NCBI RefSeq assembly: GCF_002355375.1
Contig: NZ_AP017312.1
Location: forward strand, 1,195,001 to 1,259,000
Source of the DNA: Aneurinibacillus soli
GTDB lineage: Bacteria; Bacillota; Bacilli; Aneurinibacillales; Aneurinibacillaceae
Direction: 5' to 3'
DNA length: 64,000 bases
Shown here: piece after piece, positions 44,348 through 52,188 of the stretch
Layout: each line of letters starts with the position of its first letter
How positions within the stretch are numbered: the first letter of the stretch is position 1
The notes under the pieces: model-generated
Told to the model about the DNA's origin: nothing
Seen by the model: the letters and a program-made list of their open reading frames with translations, nothing else
The model's database searches: none
Translations under genes and position numbers: made by a program

Positions 44348-45397
44348 ATGAATATAAAGAAGTCTAACTTTGATTTCGTTGGTTCTTGTTTAAAACATGA
44401 TATTATTAATCACCATGGCATACTGCTTTTATCAGCAAACACCACAATAGATAAAGAACATATTGTATTGCTTATGAATAATCATATCGTTTTAACCGAA
44501 CATGATTTCATTTTAGAACAAGAAAATAATCCTGCTCCCCAAAAAGATACGATAACAGAAAAGCTGATTGAAGAAGCAACCCTACAAGTGAAAGATATTT
44601 TTCAATTTGTACGGGAGAGAAATAAAATTCCTATACTAGAAGTGAGAAACCATATTATCCCTGTAATTCATCAAGCATCTGAAAATAGCGATGTAGTTCA
44701 ATTGTTTTCCATGCTGCAATCAAAAGACGATTATACCTATCGACATAATATTGGAGTAGGGGTATTTGCTACTTTACTTGGAAAATGGCTACATTTACAT
44801 GAATCTGATTTGAAATTGCTGACCATTTCGGCTACGTTACATGATGTGGGAAAAATGAAAATTCCCGATGAGATTTTAAATAAGCCAGGTAGATTAACTG
44901 CTACGGAATATGGTGTAATCAAGAAACATACGACTTATGGGTATGAAATGCTTAAAAAAACAACAGGTATCTCTCCTACATGCGCTCTTGTTGCTTTACA
45001 GCATCATGAGCGAGAAGATGGAAGTGGATATCCATTTGGATTGAAAGGCGATAAAATTCATCAATTCAGTAAAATTGTGGCGGTGGCTGATATTTTTCAC
45101 GCTATGACTTCTAAGCGTGTTTATCACGAACCGGCTCCCTTTTATAAAGTCATTAACCAGATGCAAGAAGATCGGTTTGGCAAATTAGATCCTAAAATAA
45201 TCAGATTATTCTTGCATAAAATTATGATGATTCTTATAGGTAGTGATGTTGTTCTTTCAGACGGGAGAAAAGGGAAAATTGTAATGATTCATACCCATGA
45301 ACCTGCTCGACCACTCGTCAAAATAGGAAATGAATTTATTGATTTAAGTAAAAGCTCATCGATAAATATAGAACAGATCGCACTTCCTTACGCTTAA
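44348..45397 (+). CDS. HD-GYP domain c-di-GMP phosphodiesterase
   Basis: 349 residues. An N-terminal part of about 110 residues without clear homology is followed by an HD-GYP domain: TLHDVGKMKIPDEILNKPG (HD pair), IKKHTTYGYEML, HHEREDGSGYP (GYP motif) and IVAVADIFHAMTSKRVYHE. These metal ligands are intact, so hydrolysis of c-di-GMP to pGpG or GMP is expected. No receiver domain or membrane helix is seen; the protein should be cytoplasmic. A PilZ gene, encoding a c-di-GMP receptor, follows 123 bp later. Confidence 0.92.
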   Translation: MNIKKSNFDFVGSCLKHDIINHHGILLLSANTTIDKEHIVLLMNNHIVLTEHDFILEQENNPAPQKDTITEKLIEEATLQVKDIFQFVRERNKIPILEVRNHIIPVIHQASENSDVVQLFSMLQSKDDYTYRHNIGVGVFATLLGKWLHLHESDLKLLTISATLHDVGKMKIPDEILNKPGRLTATEYGVIKKHTTYGYEMLKKTTGISPTCALVALQHHEREDGSGYPFGLKGDKIHQFSKIVAVADIFHAMTSKRVYHEPAPFYKVINQMQEDRFGKLDPKIIRLFLHKIMMILIGSDVVLSDGRKGKIVMIHTHEPARPLVKIGNEFIDLSKSSSINIEQIALPYA

Positions 45398-45520
45398 ATT
45401 TAGAGAGGAGAATAAAGCTTTGGGCTAAGTGTCTTTTTACGTTTCGTTGGAAGAATGGAAACATTGCAGAAAATGATTTGTACAATAATTTTAGAATGTA
45501 ATAAGAGGAGAAATTAGGGT

Positions 45521-46183
45521 ATGTTACCTAAAACCAATGAAATTATATATATAGAAAGTGGTTTAGTAGATAATAAAATTTTAAAAACAGTTGTATCAGA
45601 AGTAACGTCAGACGCTATCCTGGTGATGTTACCAGTCGAAGAAGGTACGGGGAGAATAAGAACCTTTTTTATAGATGATGTATTAATAATATCTTATCCT
45701 TCAAATGGATGCCAGTATAGATTTAAGACAAAAGTTATTGATAAAACTAATGATGTAATACCATTGTTATGTCTACAAAAACCAGAAGAGAAAAATATTA
45801 AAAGAATCCAACGTAGAATGTCATTTCGAGTACCACTTTCTTCAAAAATAGTAGCGAATATAGAAAAAACAAGAGGAGAGAGGATAGAAAATGAAGAATT
45901 GGAAATAAATTTGCTGGATATTAGTGAAGGAGGAATAAGAATTTCTTGTGACAAGTCGTATGACATAGAAATTGGAGATAAAATTACAGGAAATCTAGAA
46001 ATTACAGATGAAGAAATTATTCCATTTGAAGCTAACATTGTTCGAAGAGCAGAAGAAGGGAGATTGTTAGACTACAAACAATTCGGCATTCAATTCCATA
46101 ATATGAATACAATTGTAAGACAAAAAATAATTAGATTTTGTATAATGAGACAAATTGAGTTAAGAAAGAAATTGATGATGTAA
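45521..46183 (+). CDS. PilZ domain c-di-GMP receptor (YpfA/YcgR-like)
   Basis: 220 residues: an N-terminal YcgR_2-type beta domain (IESGLVDNKILKTVVSEV...) and a C-terminal PilZ domain. The c-di-GMP-binding motifs are RRMSFRVP (RxxxR) and LDISEGGIRISC (D/NxSxxG), both intact. In B. subtilis YpfA (MotI) binds c-di-GMP and inhibits flagellar motility. Adjacent to an HD-GYP enzyme, it may form a local signal/response pair. The RBS is AAGAGGAG. Confidence 0.92.
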   Translation: MLPKTNEIIYIESGLVDNKILKTVVSEVTSDAILVMLPVEEGTGRIRTFFIDDVLIISYPSNGCQYRFKTKVIDKTNDVIPLLCLQKPEEKNIKRIQRRMSFRVPLSSKIVANIEKTRGERIENEELEINLLDISEGGIRISCDKSYDIEIGDKITGNLEITDEEIIPFEANIVRRAEEGRLLDYKQFGIQFHNMNTIVRQKIIRFCIMRQIELRKKLMM

Positions 46184-46340
46184 AGAGGAACAACATGCCT
46201 TGCCTTGAAACTGTAATCCTAAAAGAGATGTGGAGAAGATAACAATAAAGAAGACAGTCTGGTGTTGGTCCACCAAGCGGTCGAGATACAAATAGACGCT
46301 TTTCCACAAGGGAGCGGCTCAAAATTCGTATTTCTAGTGA

Positions 46341-46384
46341 ATAGACCTCCCAGTACTTTGCGGACTCAAGGGAGGTCTATTTTT
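46341..46384 (+). terminator. Plus-strand terminator, overlapping the 3-prime end of the toxin gene
   Basis: AATAGACCTCCC (46340-46351) pairs with GGGAGGTCTATT (46370-46381) and runs into TTTTT. The T-run serves the + strand, whose RNA would be complementary to the last ~25 codons of the toxin message. Confidence 0.82.
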
Positions 46385-46485
46385 CTTGCTTCATGACAGC
46401 AATGGTCAGTGAATACTGCGATGAAAATAGTAGCAACAAGCATGCCGCAACCAATCATCAGAGATAGTGCTTCGTATACTGTCAT
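46366..46485 (-). CDS. Holin-like type I toxin (small membrane peptide)
   Basis: 39 residues, beginning MTVYEALSLMIGCGMLVATI, the hallmark of the 'putative holin-like toxin' family of Bacilli. One membrane helix is followed by a short charged tail (HCCHEARKIDLP). The SD GGGGGTGA is strong but lies in a perfect 8-bp stem, and an extended -10 (TGTTATAAT) is upstream on the - strand. The 3-prime end is overlapped by a converging terminated unit, as in TxpA/RatA-type pairs. Toxicity is inferred from family membership. Confidence 0.75.
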   Translation of the reverse strand: MTVYEALSLMIGCGMLVATIFIAVFTDHCCHEARKIDLP

Positions 46486-46490
46486 GGGCT

Positions 46491-46553
46491 TCACCCCCTT
46501 TCAGGCGGGGGTGAGCTGACGCCGTATCTATTTGTACGAAGTTGATTATAACA
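46491..46553 (-). promoter_or_regulatory. Promoter and SD-masking hairpin of the holin-like toxin
   Basis: Read on the - strand, TGTTATAAT (46553-46545) is an extended -10. The leader holds TCACCCCC (46514-46507) and GGGGGTGA (46498-46491), which pair perfectly; the second arm is the SD, six bases before ATG 46485. This would keep the primary transcript untranslated. Confidence 0.7.
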
Positions 46554-46631
46554 TAGAAAAAGCAATGCAGGTGACAAGAATCCGTTTCTCTAGCGGATAA
46601 AAAATAGGCTCATCCTTTGGAACCGTACAGG

Positions 46632-46655
46632 CACGGACTGGGCGTGGAGTTCATA
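46632..46655 (+). promoter_or_regulatory. Sigma-K/sigma-E-like promoter in the repeat unit
   Basis: CACG at 46632-46635 and CATACCCTG from 46652 are 16 bp apart, close to the sigma-K consensus (AC, 16-17 bp, CATA). The same elements are kept in copies 2, 3 and 4. A native sigK gene is expected to have such a promoter, which supports descent of the unit from a real sigK upstream region. Activity is not shown. Confidence 0.5.
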
Positions 46656-46693
46656 CCCTGAGATAAGGTGAAAAACATCTCGGAGGTGACGCC

Positions 46694-46942
46694 ATGTCAA
46701 GCTTGTTCGCAATGTTGACCATGTTTTTCAAAGACATGATGATGTTTGTGTCGTACATCAAGAACAATGTGTTTCCGCAGCCGTTAAGTGAGGCGGAGGA
46801 GAATCGGTATCTGGATTTGATGGCAGAGGGAGATAAGTATGCGCGGAATATGCTGATTGAGCACAATTTACGTTTGGTCGCGCATATAACAAAGATGTTG
46901 TCAACACAATACGATGTCAAAAGAGTACTACAAGTATCGTGA
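46694..46942 (+). pseudogene. Truncated sigma-K (N-terminal ~66 residues), copy 1
   Basis: An 82-codon frame. Residues 1-68 match the start of sigma-K: a hydrophobic pro-sequence-like start ([20 protein letters not shown]), then [20 protein letters not shown] and [16 protein letters not shown]. In real sigma-K the protein goes on for ~170 more residues (regions 2, 3 and 4). Here the frame leaves homology after HITKML and ends 14 codons later. It carries pro-sequence and the beginning of region 2.1 only, so it cannot be a working sigma factor. The RBS and ATG are intact, so a peptide may still be made. Confidence 0.82.
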
Positions 46943-47142
46943 TTTCAGCGAGTTTTCAACTGAAGCGTTTGAGCAGGAATAATGAGAAAGTGATTGTGGA
47001 GCATCCAGGTCGGCGATTGAGTCTGGGATTATCAGCTAGTTACATGAAATAAAAGGACAAGCCTGCTGGAAGAATATTCTCGGCAGTCTTGTCCTTTCTA
47101 GATAAGGAGCTAGACTCCCATAATCTTCAAACTCAACAGGCT

Positions 47143-48504
47143 TTATCTAAGCTGTTTTTTATCAAGTTTACCCAAAGGAGTATAGGGTATATGATCAACA
47201 AAAGTTATATCTTTGGGCATCTGGAACCTTGCAACCTTGAAGCGTAACCATTCAAAAAGCTCCTCTTTTGTAAGACTTGCGTTTCTTTCCAGGAGTACAA
47301 ATGCCTTTAGCCTCTGCCCAAAAATTTCATCACTGATTCCTATGACTGCTACATCTTCTACTTGAGGATGATTTATTAATACCCGTTCTATTTCAATCGG
47401 ATAGACGTTTTCACCAGCTGAGATAACTAAATTGTCCACTCTGCCACACCAAAAATAATACCCGTTAGAATCTTGATAGCCCATATCCCCTGTCTCAATC
47501 CACGAAAGGCTTTTGTTTATCATGGACCATTTATTCTGAATGTAAAATTGCCCAATTGCCCCCTTTTCAACCTCTTTTTTATCTTTATCCACTATTTTTA
47601 ATCGAACCCCGTTTATTTTTTTACCAATCGTTTGAGCTGAATATCTCAAATCTTGTGGTGTAGCTATGATATTTAAACCTGCTTCAGAGGTCCCGTAGAG
47701 ATTATATAAAACATCTCCTAATTTGCTAGTGACCTCCTCAACCAGTTTGGGATTAAGCTCTGTACCCCCAGAAGCAATACAGCGCAGGGATGTTAAGTCC
47801 TCTGGATTATGCCTTAACATTTTATATATCATAAGCGGTACCACCGTTATGACTTCCACATGATGTTCTTGAATTAGACTGCATGCTTTATGGGCTGCTA
47901 CTTTGGCATGTCCTGTCGTACCCCCAGTTAGTAGCATAAGTTTACCTGATGTGGTTCTTTTCAGGTCTTGCTTTCTATTCATACCAAATTGAAGGAAGTT
48001 GCTGATAGCTGGTAAGGTATCATGATAACTTACTATTTTATCTTTAGCATAAGATGACTGTTCAATGAAAGAATACCATTCAGGATCATAGACTAGAAAA
48101 TCAAAATCATGACGCATCAATAAATTAGTAAACTGAGTCTTGCTCATTTCCGCATTAAGCAAATAGAGATCAGCTCCTAATCTAGAAACAGCAAAAATCG
48201 TTTTAACTAACGAAGCATGATTTTTACACAATAAACCCACCTTTTGACCACTGTTAAGCTTGTAGTTTTCTTTCAACACTATGGAAAGTTTTTCGGATTG
48301 GAGCCACAATTCTTTATAACTTAGTGTTTCATGCTCATCTACTAGTGCAATGTTATCGGCATAAGACCTAGCGGAAAAAGCTAATAGAGTCATCATATTT
48401 ACTCCATTTTGGTAGAGGACAGCCATTAATCTATACAATCCCGATGGAGAAAGCATTTGAACATTGTATAAAACATATAGAAGTGTAAAGAACTTCAACA
48501 TCAT
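47143..48504 (-). CDS. AMP-forming acyl-CoA ligase
   Basis: 453 residues of the adenylate-forming superfamily. Motifs seen: LLTGGTTGHAKVA (P-loop; the usual Ser is Gly), LYGTSEAG, WIETGDMGY, and CGRVDNLVISAGENVYP with the late catalytic Lys in TPLGKLDKKQ. It is a little shorter than typical FadD proteins at the N-terminus. It overlaps the upstream SDR gene by four bases (ATGA), so the two are co-translated, and together they suggest activation and reduction of a fatty or aromatic acid. The substrate is unknown. Confidence 0.88.
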   Translation of the reverse strand: MMLKFFTLLYVLYNVQMLSPSGLYRLMAVLYQNGVNMMTLLAFSARSYADNIALVDEHETLSYKELWLQSEKLSIVLKENYKLNSGQKVGLLCKNHASLVKTIFAVSRLGADLYLLNAEMSKTQFTNLLMRHDFDFLVYDPEWYSFIEQSSYAKDKIVSYHDTLPAISNFLQFGMNRKQDLKRTTSGKLMLLTGGTTGHAKVAAHKACSLIQEHHVEVITVVPLMIYKMLRHNPEDLTSLRCIASGGTELNPKLVEEVTSKLGDVLYNLYGTSEAGLNIIATPQDLRYSAQTIGKKINGVRLKIVDKDKKEVEKGAIGQFYIQNKWSMINKSLSWIETGDMGYQDSNGYYFWCGRVDNLVISAGENVYPIEIERVLINHPQVEDVAVIGISDEIFGQRLKAFVLLERNASLTKEELFEWLRFKVARFQMPKDITFVDHIPYTPLGKLDKKQLR

Positions 48505-49349
48505 TCCCCCCTTTTTTTTCTCAAGACCCTAGGCATTGAATTTTCCCAAATCCCCCTGAATGATATGGATGCCCACTGTCCAAAAATAAACCACCATGGT
48601 TTATATACTTTTCTTTTTGTATACATGGACTTTCCAATGATTTTGGCAACATGAGTTGGGCACATGGCAGGAAATTTTTGATAAGCTGTCGTTGGAATAA
48701 TCATAGGGGTTTTTACCAAGGGCAGATAGATGGATGTTGTTGAAATCCCCATGGCATTTAACTCAGGAGCTGCAGACCGAAACCAGGTGTCAAAAGCTGA
48801 CTTAGATGCTTGATAAGCAGCCCAATAGGGGAGTGGTAGTAACATAACGTTGACTGTAGATATGTTAATTACATGTCCTTGATTTTTTTGAAGAAGAGGG
48901 ATGATTGACAACAGCAATTGAACAGGTGCGAAATAATTAATCGCCATCGTTCGTGTAAAATCGTGATATCGGTCTAACGAACGGTTAATCGATCGCCTAA
49001 TCGATATTCCTGCGTTACTTACTACGAAATCTAAACCATCAGGCATGTGATGAAGAAAGGCTAATAAACCTTCCATGTCTTCCTGATTTCTAAGGTCTGC
49101 TCTGAAAATACTTACTTTGGCAGCTTTCATTTCGATTTCTTTTTTCATTGTTGAAAGCTGCTCTTCTCTTCTTGCCACTAAAATTAAATGTGTATGTATA
49201 TCTGCTAATAGATAAGCTAATTCCTTCCCAATTCCAGAACTCGCACCAGTTATAAGCACAGTCTTTCCTTTTAGTTTGTATCTAAGCTTATTGTTTTTTA
49301 AATAAGTAGGTGGAAAGAGTATATTTTCCAAAAAGCTATATTTATACAT
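48501..49349 (-). CDS. Short-chain dehydrogenase/reductase
   Basis: 282 residues. Rossmann fold: KGKTVLITGASSGIGKELAY (TGxxxGxG), VSNAG (NNAG variant), catalytic Ser in NISTVNVML and YQASK (YxxxK). A hydrophobic N-terminal stretch of about 30 residues precedes the fold. I chose ATG 49349, after GGAGG, over an 18-codon upstream extension. It is the first gene of the two-gene - strand unit with the acyl-CoA ligase. Confidence 0.87.
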   Translation of the reverse strand: MYKYSFLENILFPPTYLKNNKLRYKLKGKTVLITGASSGIGKELAYLLADIHTHLILVARREEQLSTMKKEIEMKAAKVSIFRADLRNQEDMEGLLAFLHHMPDGLDFVVSNAGISIRRSINRSLDRYHDFTRTMAINYFAPVQLLLSIIPLLQKNQGHVINISTVNVMLLPLPYWAAYQASKSAFDTWFRSAAPELNAMGISTTSIYLPLVKTPMIIPTTAYQKFPAMCPTHVAKIIGKSMYTKRKVYKPWWFIFGQWASISFRGIWENSMPRVLRKKRGE

Positions 49350-49403
49350 AATGCCTCCGTAATGATAACGATGGACAGAGATGACGAACTGCTCTCCAAG
49401 CAT

Positions 49404-49704
49404 CGAATTCTCCTAGAATTCATTCTTAATAAGTTATGAAATTAACAAAATATGTATGTGTATATTTTACTATATATGTTTTGAGAAGACATGGCTTGAT
49501 GTGATAAAAAGTAATAGCTATTAAAAATGAAAGCAGTATAGGGTTGAGTATGATGATTTGCTGACTTACTGAAGATTATTCATAAACATGTATGACGAAG
49601 ATAGCGATTTATAAAAAGGTCGGTAGCTTTTTTGTTCGTCTGTTTCCAGATATAATAAAATACAACAAGACAGGAGCGACATATTTAGAGAACGGGGGAT
49701 TGCT
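49404..49704. other. Divergent intergenic region with a palindrome and a candidate promoter
   Basis: It holds the palindrome GAATTCT-CCT-AGAATTC (49406-49422), just upstream of the SDR gene, and a TATAAT at 49651-49656 that could drive the Fic gene, with a T-rich weak -35. No coding frame is credible in the rest. Confidence 0.45.
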
Positions 49705-50445
49705 ATGGATATGCCTTTATTGAATCAGGTTGATGAGAAAAAAAAGAAGCTGGATCAAAAGAGACCTTTCTCATCCCACACCGTAAAAACGATTCGGGGA
49801 CACTTAATTGTAGAATGGACGTATCATTCCAATGCTATTGAAGGAAACACACTGACTCTTTCCGAAACAAAAGTCGTGCTGGAAGGCATTACAGTTGGCG
49901 GTAAGACGCTTCGTGAGCATTTGGAAGTCATTAACCATAGGGAAGCTATTTTTTATTTAGAAGATATGGTGCGGAATAAAGAGCAGCTTTCGGAATGGCA
50001 TATCAAGAATTTGCATGGAATTGTTTTGAAGGGGATTGATCAAAACAATACAGGAACGTATCGAAGAGAAAATGTCTTGATCAGCGGTGCGCGGCATATC
50101 CCGCCAGATGTCCTGCAGGTTTCGGAGCAGATGCGTGAGATGATGGAGTGGTATGAGGGAGAGGCACAAGAGCTGCATCCGATTGTACGAGCAGCTATGC
50201 TGCACAGCATTTTTGTTAAGATTCATCCATTCATTGATGGAAACGGTCGAACAGCACGGTTGCTTCTAAACCTGGAACTCATGAAATCAGGATATGTTCC
50301 AATTGTGATTCAAAAGGAAAAAAGGCTCGATTACTATAAAGCGTTGGATGAATCGCATGTGACAGAAGATTATTCTGACTTCGTCCAATTGGTTGCAAGC
50401 ATTTTGGACGAGACGCTTGAGTTTTATTTCCGAATTGTAAAGTAA
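49705..50445 (+). CDS. Fic family protein (AMPylator, class II)
   Basis: 246 residues. The Fic active loop is complete: HPFIDGNGRTAR. The N-terminal helix carries SNAIEGN, matching the inhibitory (S/T)xxxE(G/N) motif of self-inhibited class II Fic proteins, so the enzyme is probably auto-regulated. It should transfer AMP or a related group to a target protein. No antitoxin gene is beside it. A fragment of the sigK-derived repeat (its 3-prime end) begins 11 bases after the stop, so its downstream flank is the product of a rearrangement. Confidence 0.92.
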   Translation: MDMPLLNQVDEKKKKLDQKRPFSSHTVKTIRGHLIVEWTYHSNAIEGNTLTLSETKVVLEGITVGGKTLREHLEVINHREAIFYLEDMVRNKEQLSEWHIKNLHGIVLKGIDQNNTGTYRRENVLISGARHIPPDVLQVSEQMREMMEWYEGEAQELHPIVRAAMLHSIFVKIHPFIDGNGRTARLLLNLELMKSGYVPIVIQKEKRLDYYKALDESHVTEDYSDFVQLVASILDETLEFYFRIVK

Positions 50446-50455
50446 GTAGCAACGA

Positions 50456-50525
50456 AGCAGCCAGGTCGGCGATTGAGTCTGAGATTATCAGCTAGTTACA
50501 TGAAATAAAAGGACAAGCCTGCTTG
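50456..50525 (+). repeat. 3-prime fragment of the sigK-derived repeat unit
   Basis: GCAGCCAGGTCGGCGATTGA through ATCAGCTAGTTACATGAAAT and AAAAGGACAAGCCTGCT agrees almost base for base with copy 1 at 47002-47066. The 5-prime ~430 bp of the unit and the right arm of its terminal hairpin are missing. Confidence 0.85.
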
Positions 50526-50582
50526 GATGCAGACAGCCCATAAGGTAAAATAAATATAAAACTACGGACAGGAGGTTTAAGT

Positions 50583-50849
50583 ATGCGCTGGGAAAAAGTT
50601 CAGGAAATCTATCCAAACCAATTCGTTTTACTTCAGTGTCTGAAATCGCATGTGGAAGCCGATAAAAAGTATGTAGAAGAAGTAGCGATTGTCCGTCCGT
50701 TGGAAGATGAACGAGAAGCGACAAAAGAATTACTAAAGGCAAAAGGAGATCAGTTTGTTTATCATACGTCAAAGCCTTCCATTGTAATGGAGATTATTCG
50801 CAAACCGAATATCAGGGGGAAGGCTTTAAATGAAAATGGAGTACACTGA
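50583..50849 (+). CDS. Small protein coupled to the retropepsin-like gene
   Basis: 88 residues (RWEKVQEIYPNQFVLLQCLK at the start; mixed alpha/beta; ends KALNENGVH). No catalytic motif is seen. ACAGGAGG precedes the start. It overlaps the following protease gene by 20 bp, so the two are translated together, and pairs of this kind occur together in other Bacilli (from memory). It could be a partner, substrate or inhibitor of the protease. Confidence 0.72.
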   Translation: MRWEKVQEIYPNQFVLLQCLKSHVEADKKYVEEVAIVRPLEDEREATKELLKAKGDQFVYHTSKPSIVMEIIRKPNIRGKALNENGVH

Positions 50850-51219
50850 TGGTTTGCTGCATGTATCTTTTACGATTACCTATCAAGGGAAAACCAAAAC
50901 ACTTGAGCATGTAATTGTAGACACAGGAGCTGCTCGCACTATTATTTCTGCGGATGCAGTGTTTGACTTGGGGATTTTTGCGACAGCGGACGATGAAATT
51001 AATGTGATGTACGGGATTGGTGGAGAAGAGTACTCGTTCCGCAAGACGGTAGATGAAATTGAGTTTGCATCATTTAAGGCTGATAACTTTCCTATTGATT
51101 TCGGTGATTTAGATGAAGGATTCGGAATCAACGGTATTATTGGACTGGATGTTTTATTGGAAGGAAAGTTTGTTATTGATTTAGAGAGTATGGCTATTCA
51201 TCAAAAGGATAAGGAATAA
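50830..51219 (+). CDS. Retropepsin-like aspartic protease
   Basis: 129 residues, the length of one retropepsin lobe, so it would work as a dimer. The active-site Asp is in VIVDTGAARTIIS (DTG), and the second family motif is INGIIGLDVLLEGKF (hydrophobic-hydrophobic-G). No signal peptide is present. Start ATG 50830 lies inside the upstream gene. The substrate is unknown. Confidence 0.82.
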   Translation: MKMEYTDGLLHVSFTITYQGKTKTLEHVIVDTGAARTIISADAVFDLGIFATADDEINVMYGIGGEEYSFRKTVDEIEFASFKADNFPIDFGDLDEGFGINGIIGLDVLLEGKFVIDLESMAIHQKDKE

Positions 51220-51265
51220 TAATGGGTACCCTTTTTATAGCTGGTAGATAAAAGGGGCATTTTTT

Positions 51266-51610
51266 AAAAATAGGCTCATCCCTTGGAACCGTACAGGCAC
51301 GGACTGGGCGTGGAGTTCATATCCTGAGATAAGGTGAAAAACATCTCGGAGGTGACGCCATGTCAAGCTTGTTCGCAATGCTGACCATGTTTTCCAAAGA
51401 CATAACAAAGACGTTGTCAACACAAAACGATGTCAAGGGAATGCTGCAAGTGTCGTGATTTCAGCGACTTTCCGCCTGAAGCGGCTGAGTAGGAATAATG
51501 AGAAGGTGATTGTGGAGCAGCCAGATCGGCAATTGAGCCTGGGATGATAAGCTTGTTACATGAAATAAAAGGACAAGCCTGCTGGAAGAAGATTCTCGGC
51601 AGGCTTTTTA
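51266..51610 (+). repeat. sigK-derived repeat unit, copy 2 (internally deleted)
   Basis: The upstream part, SD and first 14 codons match copy 1, then about 160 bp are missing (join at AAAGACATAACAAAGAC, 51397-51413). The second frame (FRLKRLSRNNEKVIVEQPDR) is intact. It ends with AAGCCTGC (51575-51582)/GCAGGCTT (51599-51606) and T5. Confidence 0.88.
51360..51458 (+). pseudogene. Truncated sigma-K start, copy 2 (in-frame deletion)
   Basis: 32 codons: [13 protein letters not shown] joins directly to ITKTLSTQ, dropping about 52 residues without breaking the frame. The SD CGGAGGTGA and ATG are kept. Confidence 0.75.
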
Positions 51611-51774
51611 TGTGAAGATAAGCGTCTATGTTAACGTTTGCTGTTCGTTTTTTGACGATAAAAAAATCACTGTAAAGGCGGTTAAATTGAGCTATCGTTT
51701 TCCGTCCTTGAGTTTAATGATAAGCACTTTTGATGGATTCTCCGCTATCGGTACTCGAAAGTTTAACTTCTGAA

Positions 51775-52179
51775 TTACATTCCAATAAACATATTTCTGC
51801 TAAAGGGACCCCAGTTTTCTCCCCTAAAACCAGTCATTCCCTCTAAGTTAACAAAACAAGGGAGCACAATATACATTACACCAGACATTGCATTAACCCT
51901 AAATGTCAGGATGTATCTCATCCTCGAATTGTCAGCAGGTGTTATCATTGCCATATTGGGACGTATTGCGTTCTCTGCCGTTAGTGCATCGTTCATTCCT
52001 ACGCTCGCGATACCAACAGGACCCATATTACTTCTAATCCAATAATTCGAAACGTTTGTTGCTGACGCTAAATCAGTCCGCTTATCATACGTCATTAAAA
52101 TTTGATTTGAGGCAATTTGTCTTGCCTCCAAAAGAATTGGATGAGGTATCATTTGTCGCTCTGCATGAAAACTTAACAT
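51775..52179 (-). CDS. Ig-like (SbsA-type) domain protein, no export signal
   Basis: 134 residues, mostly beta. Order and spacing of NQILMTYDKRTDLASATNVSNYW, then MRYILTFRVN and the GMTGFRGENWGPF end, resemble bacterial Ig-like domains (Big_5/SbsA type) found as units in S-layer proteins. No signal peptide is present, which is odd for this class; it may be a detached fragment or a cytosolic product. ATG 52179 is placed by GGAGG; a perfect hairpin abuts the SD. Identity is a pattern-based guess. Confidence 0.5.
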   Translation of the reverse strand: MLSFHAERQMIPHPILLEARQIASNQILMTYDKRTDLASATNVSNYWIRSNMGPVGIASVGMNDALTAENAIRPNMAMITPADNSRMRYILTFRVNAMSGVMYIVLPCFVNLEGMTGFRGENWGPFSRNMFIGM

Positions 52180-52188
52180 TAGTAACCT

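Larger units (their letters stand above)
46599..47098 (+). repeat. sigK-derived repeat unit, copy 1 (full length)
   Basis: The unit runs from AAAAAATAGGCTCATCC to a hairpin terminator. Parts in order: a GTACAGGCACGGACTGGG upstream region with a sigma-K/E-like promoter, CGGAGGTGA and ATG 46694, a sigK 5-prime fragment, a second frame with LKRLSRNNEKVIVE, and AAAGGACAAG/CTTGTCCTTT at 47052-47097. The same order recurs near 51.3, 52.3 and 58.8 kb, always on the + strand. No transposase, terminal repeat or target duplication is seen. Confidence 0.9.

Noticed and set aside
46651-46920. An 89-codon - strand frame opposite the sigK fragment (also at 52.37-52.59 and 58.81-59.08 kb)
   Set aside because: It is recurrent only because the repeat unit is recurrent. 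The + strand carries the sigma-K homology, SD and promoter-like sequence.
46599-47098. The repeat unit as an insertion sequence
   Set aside because: No transposase frame, terminal inverted repeats or target duplication can be seen at the ends of any copy.
47143-49349. The acyl-CoA ligase and SDR as part of a larger polyketide or siderophore cluster
   Set aside because: No carrier protein, ketosynthase or NRPS gene is adjacent; the pair stands alone.
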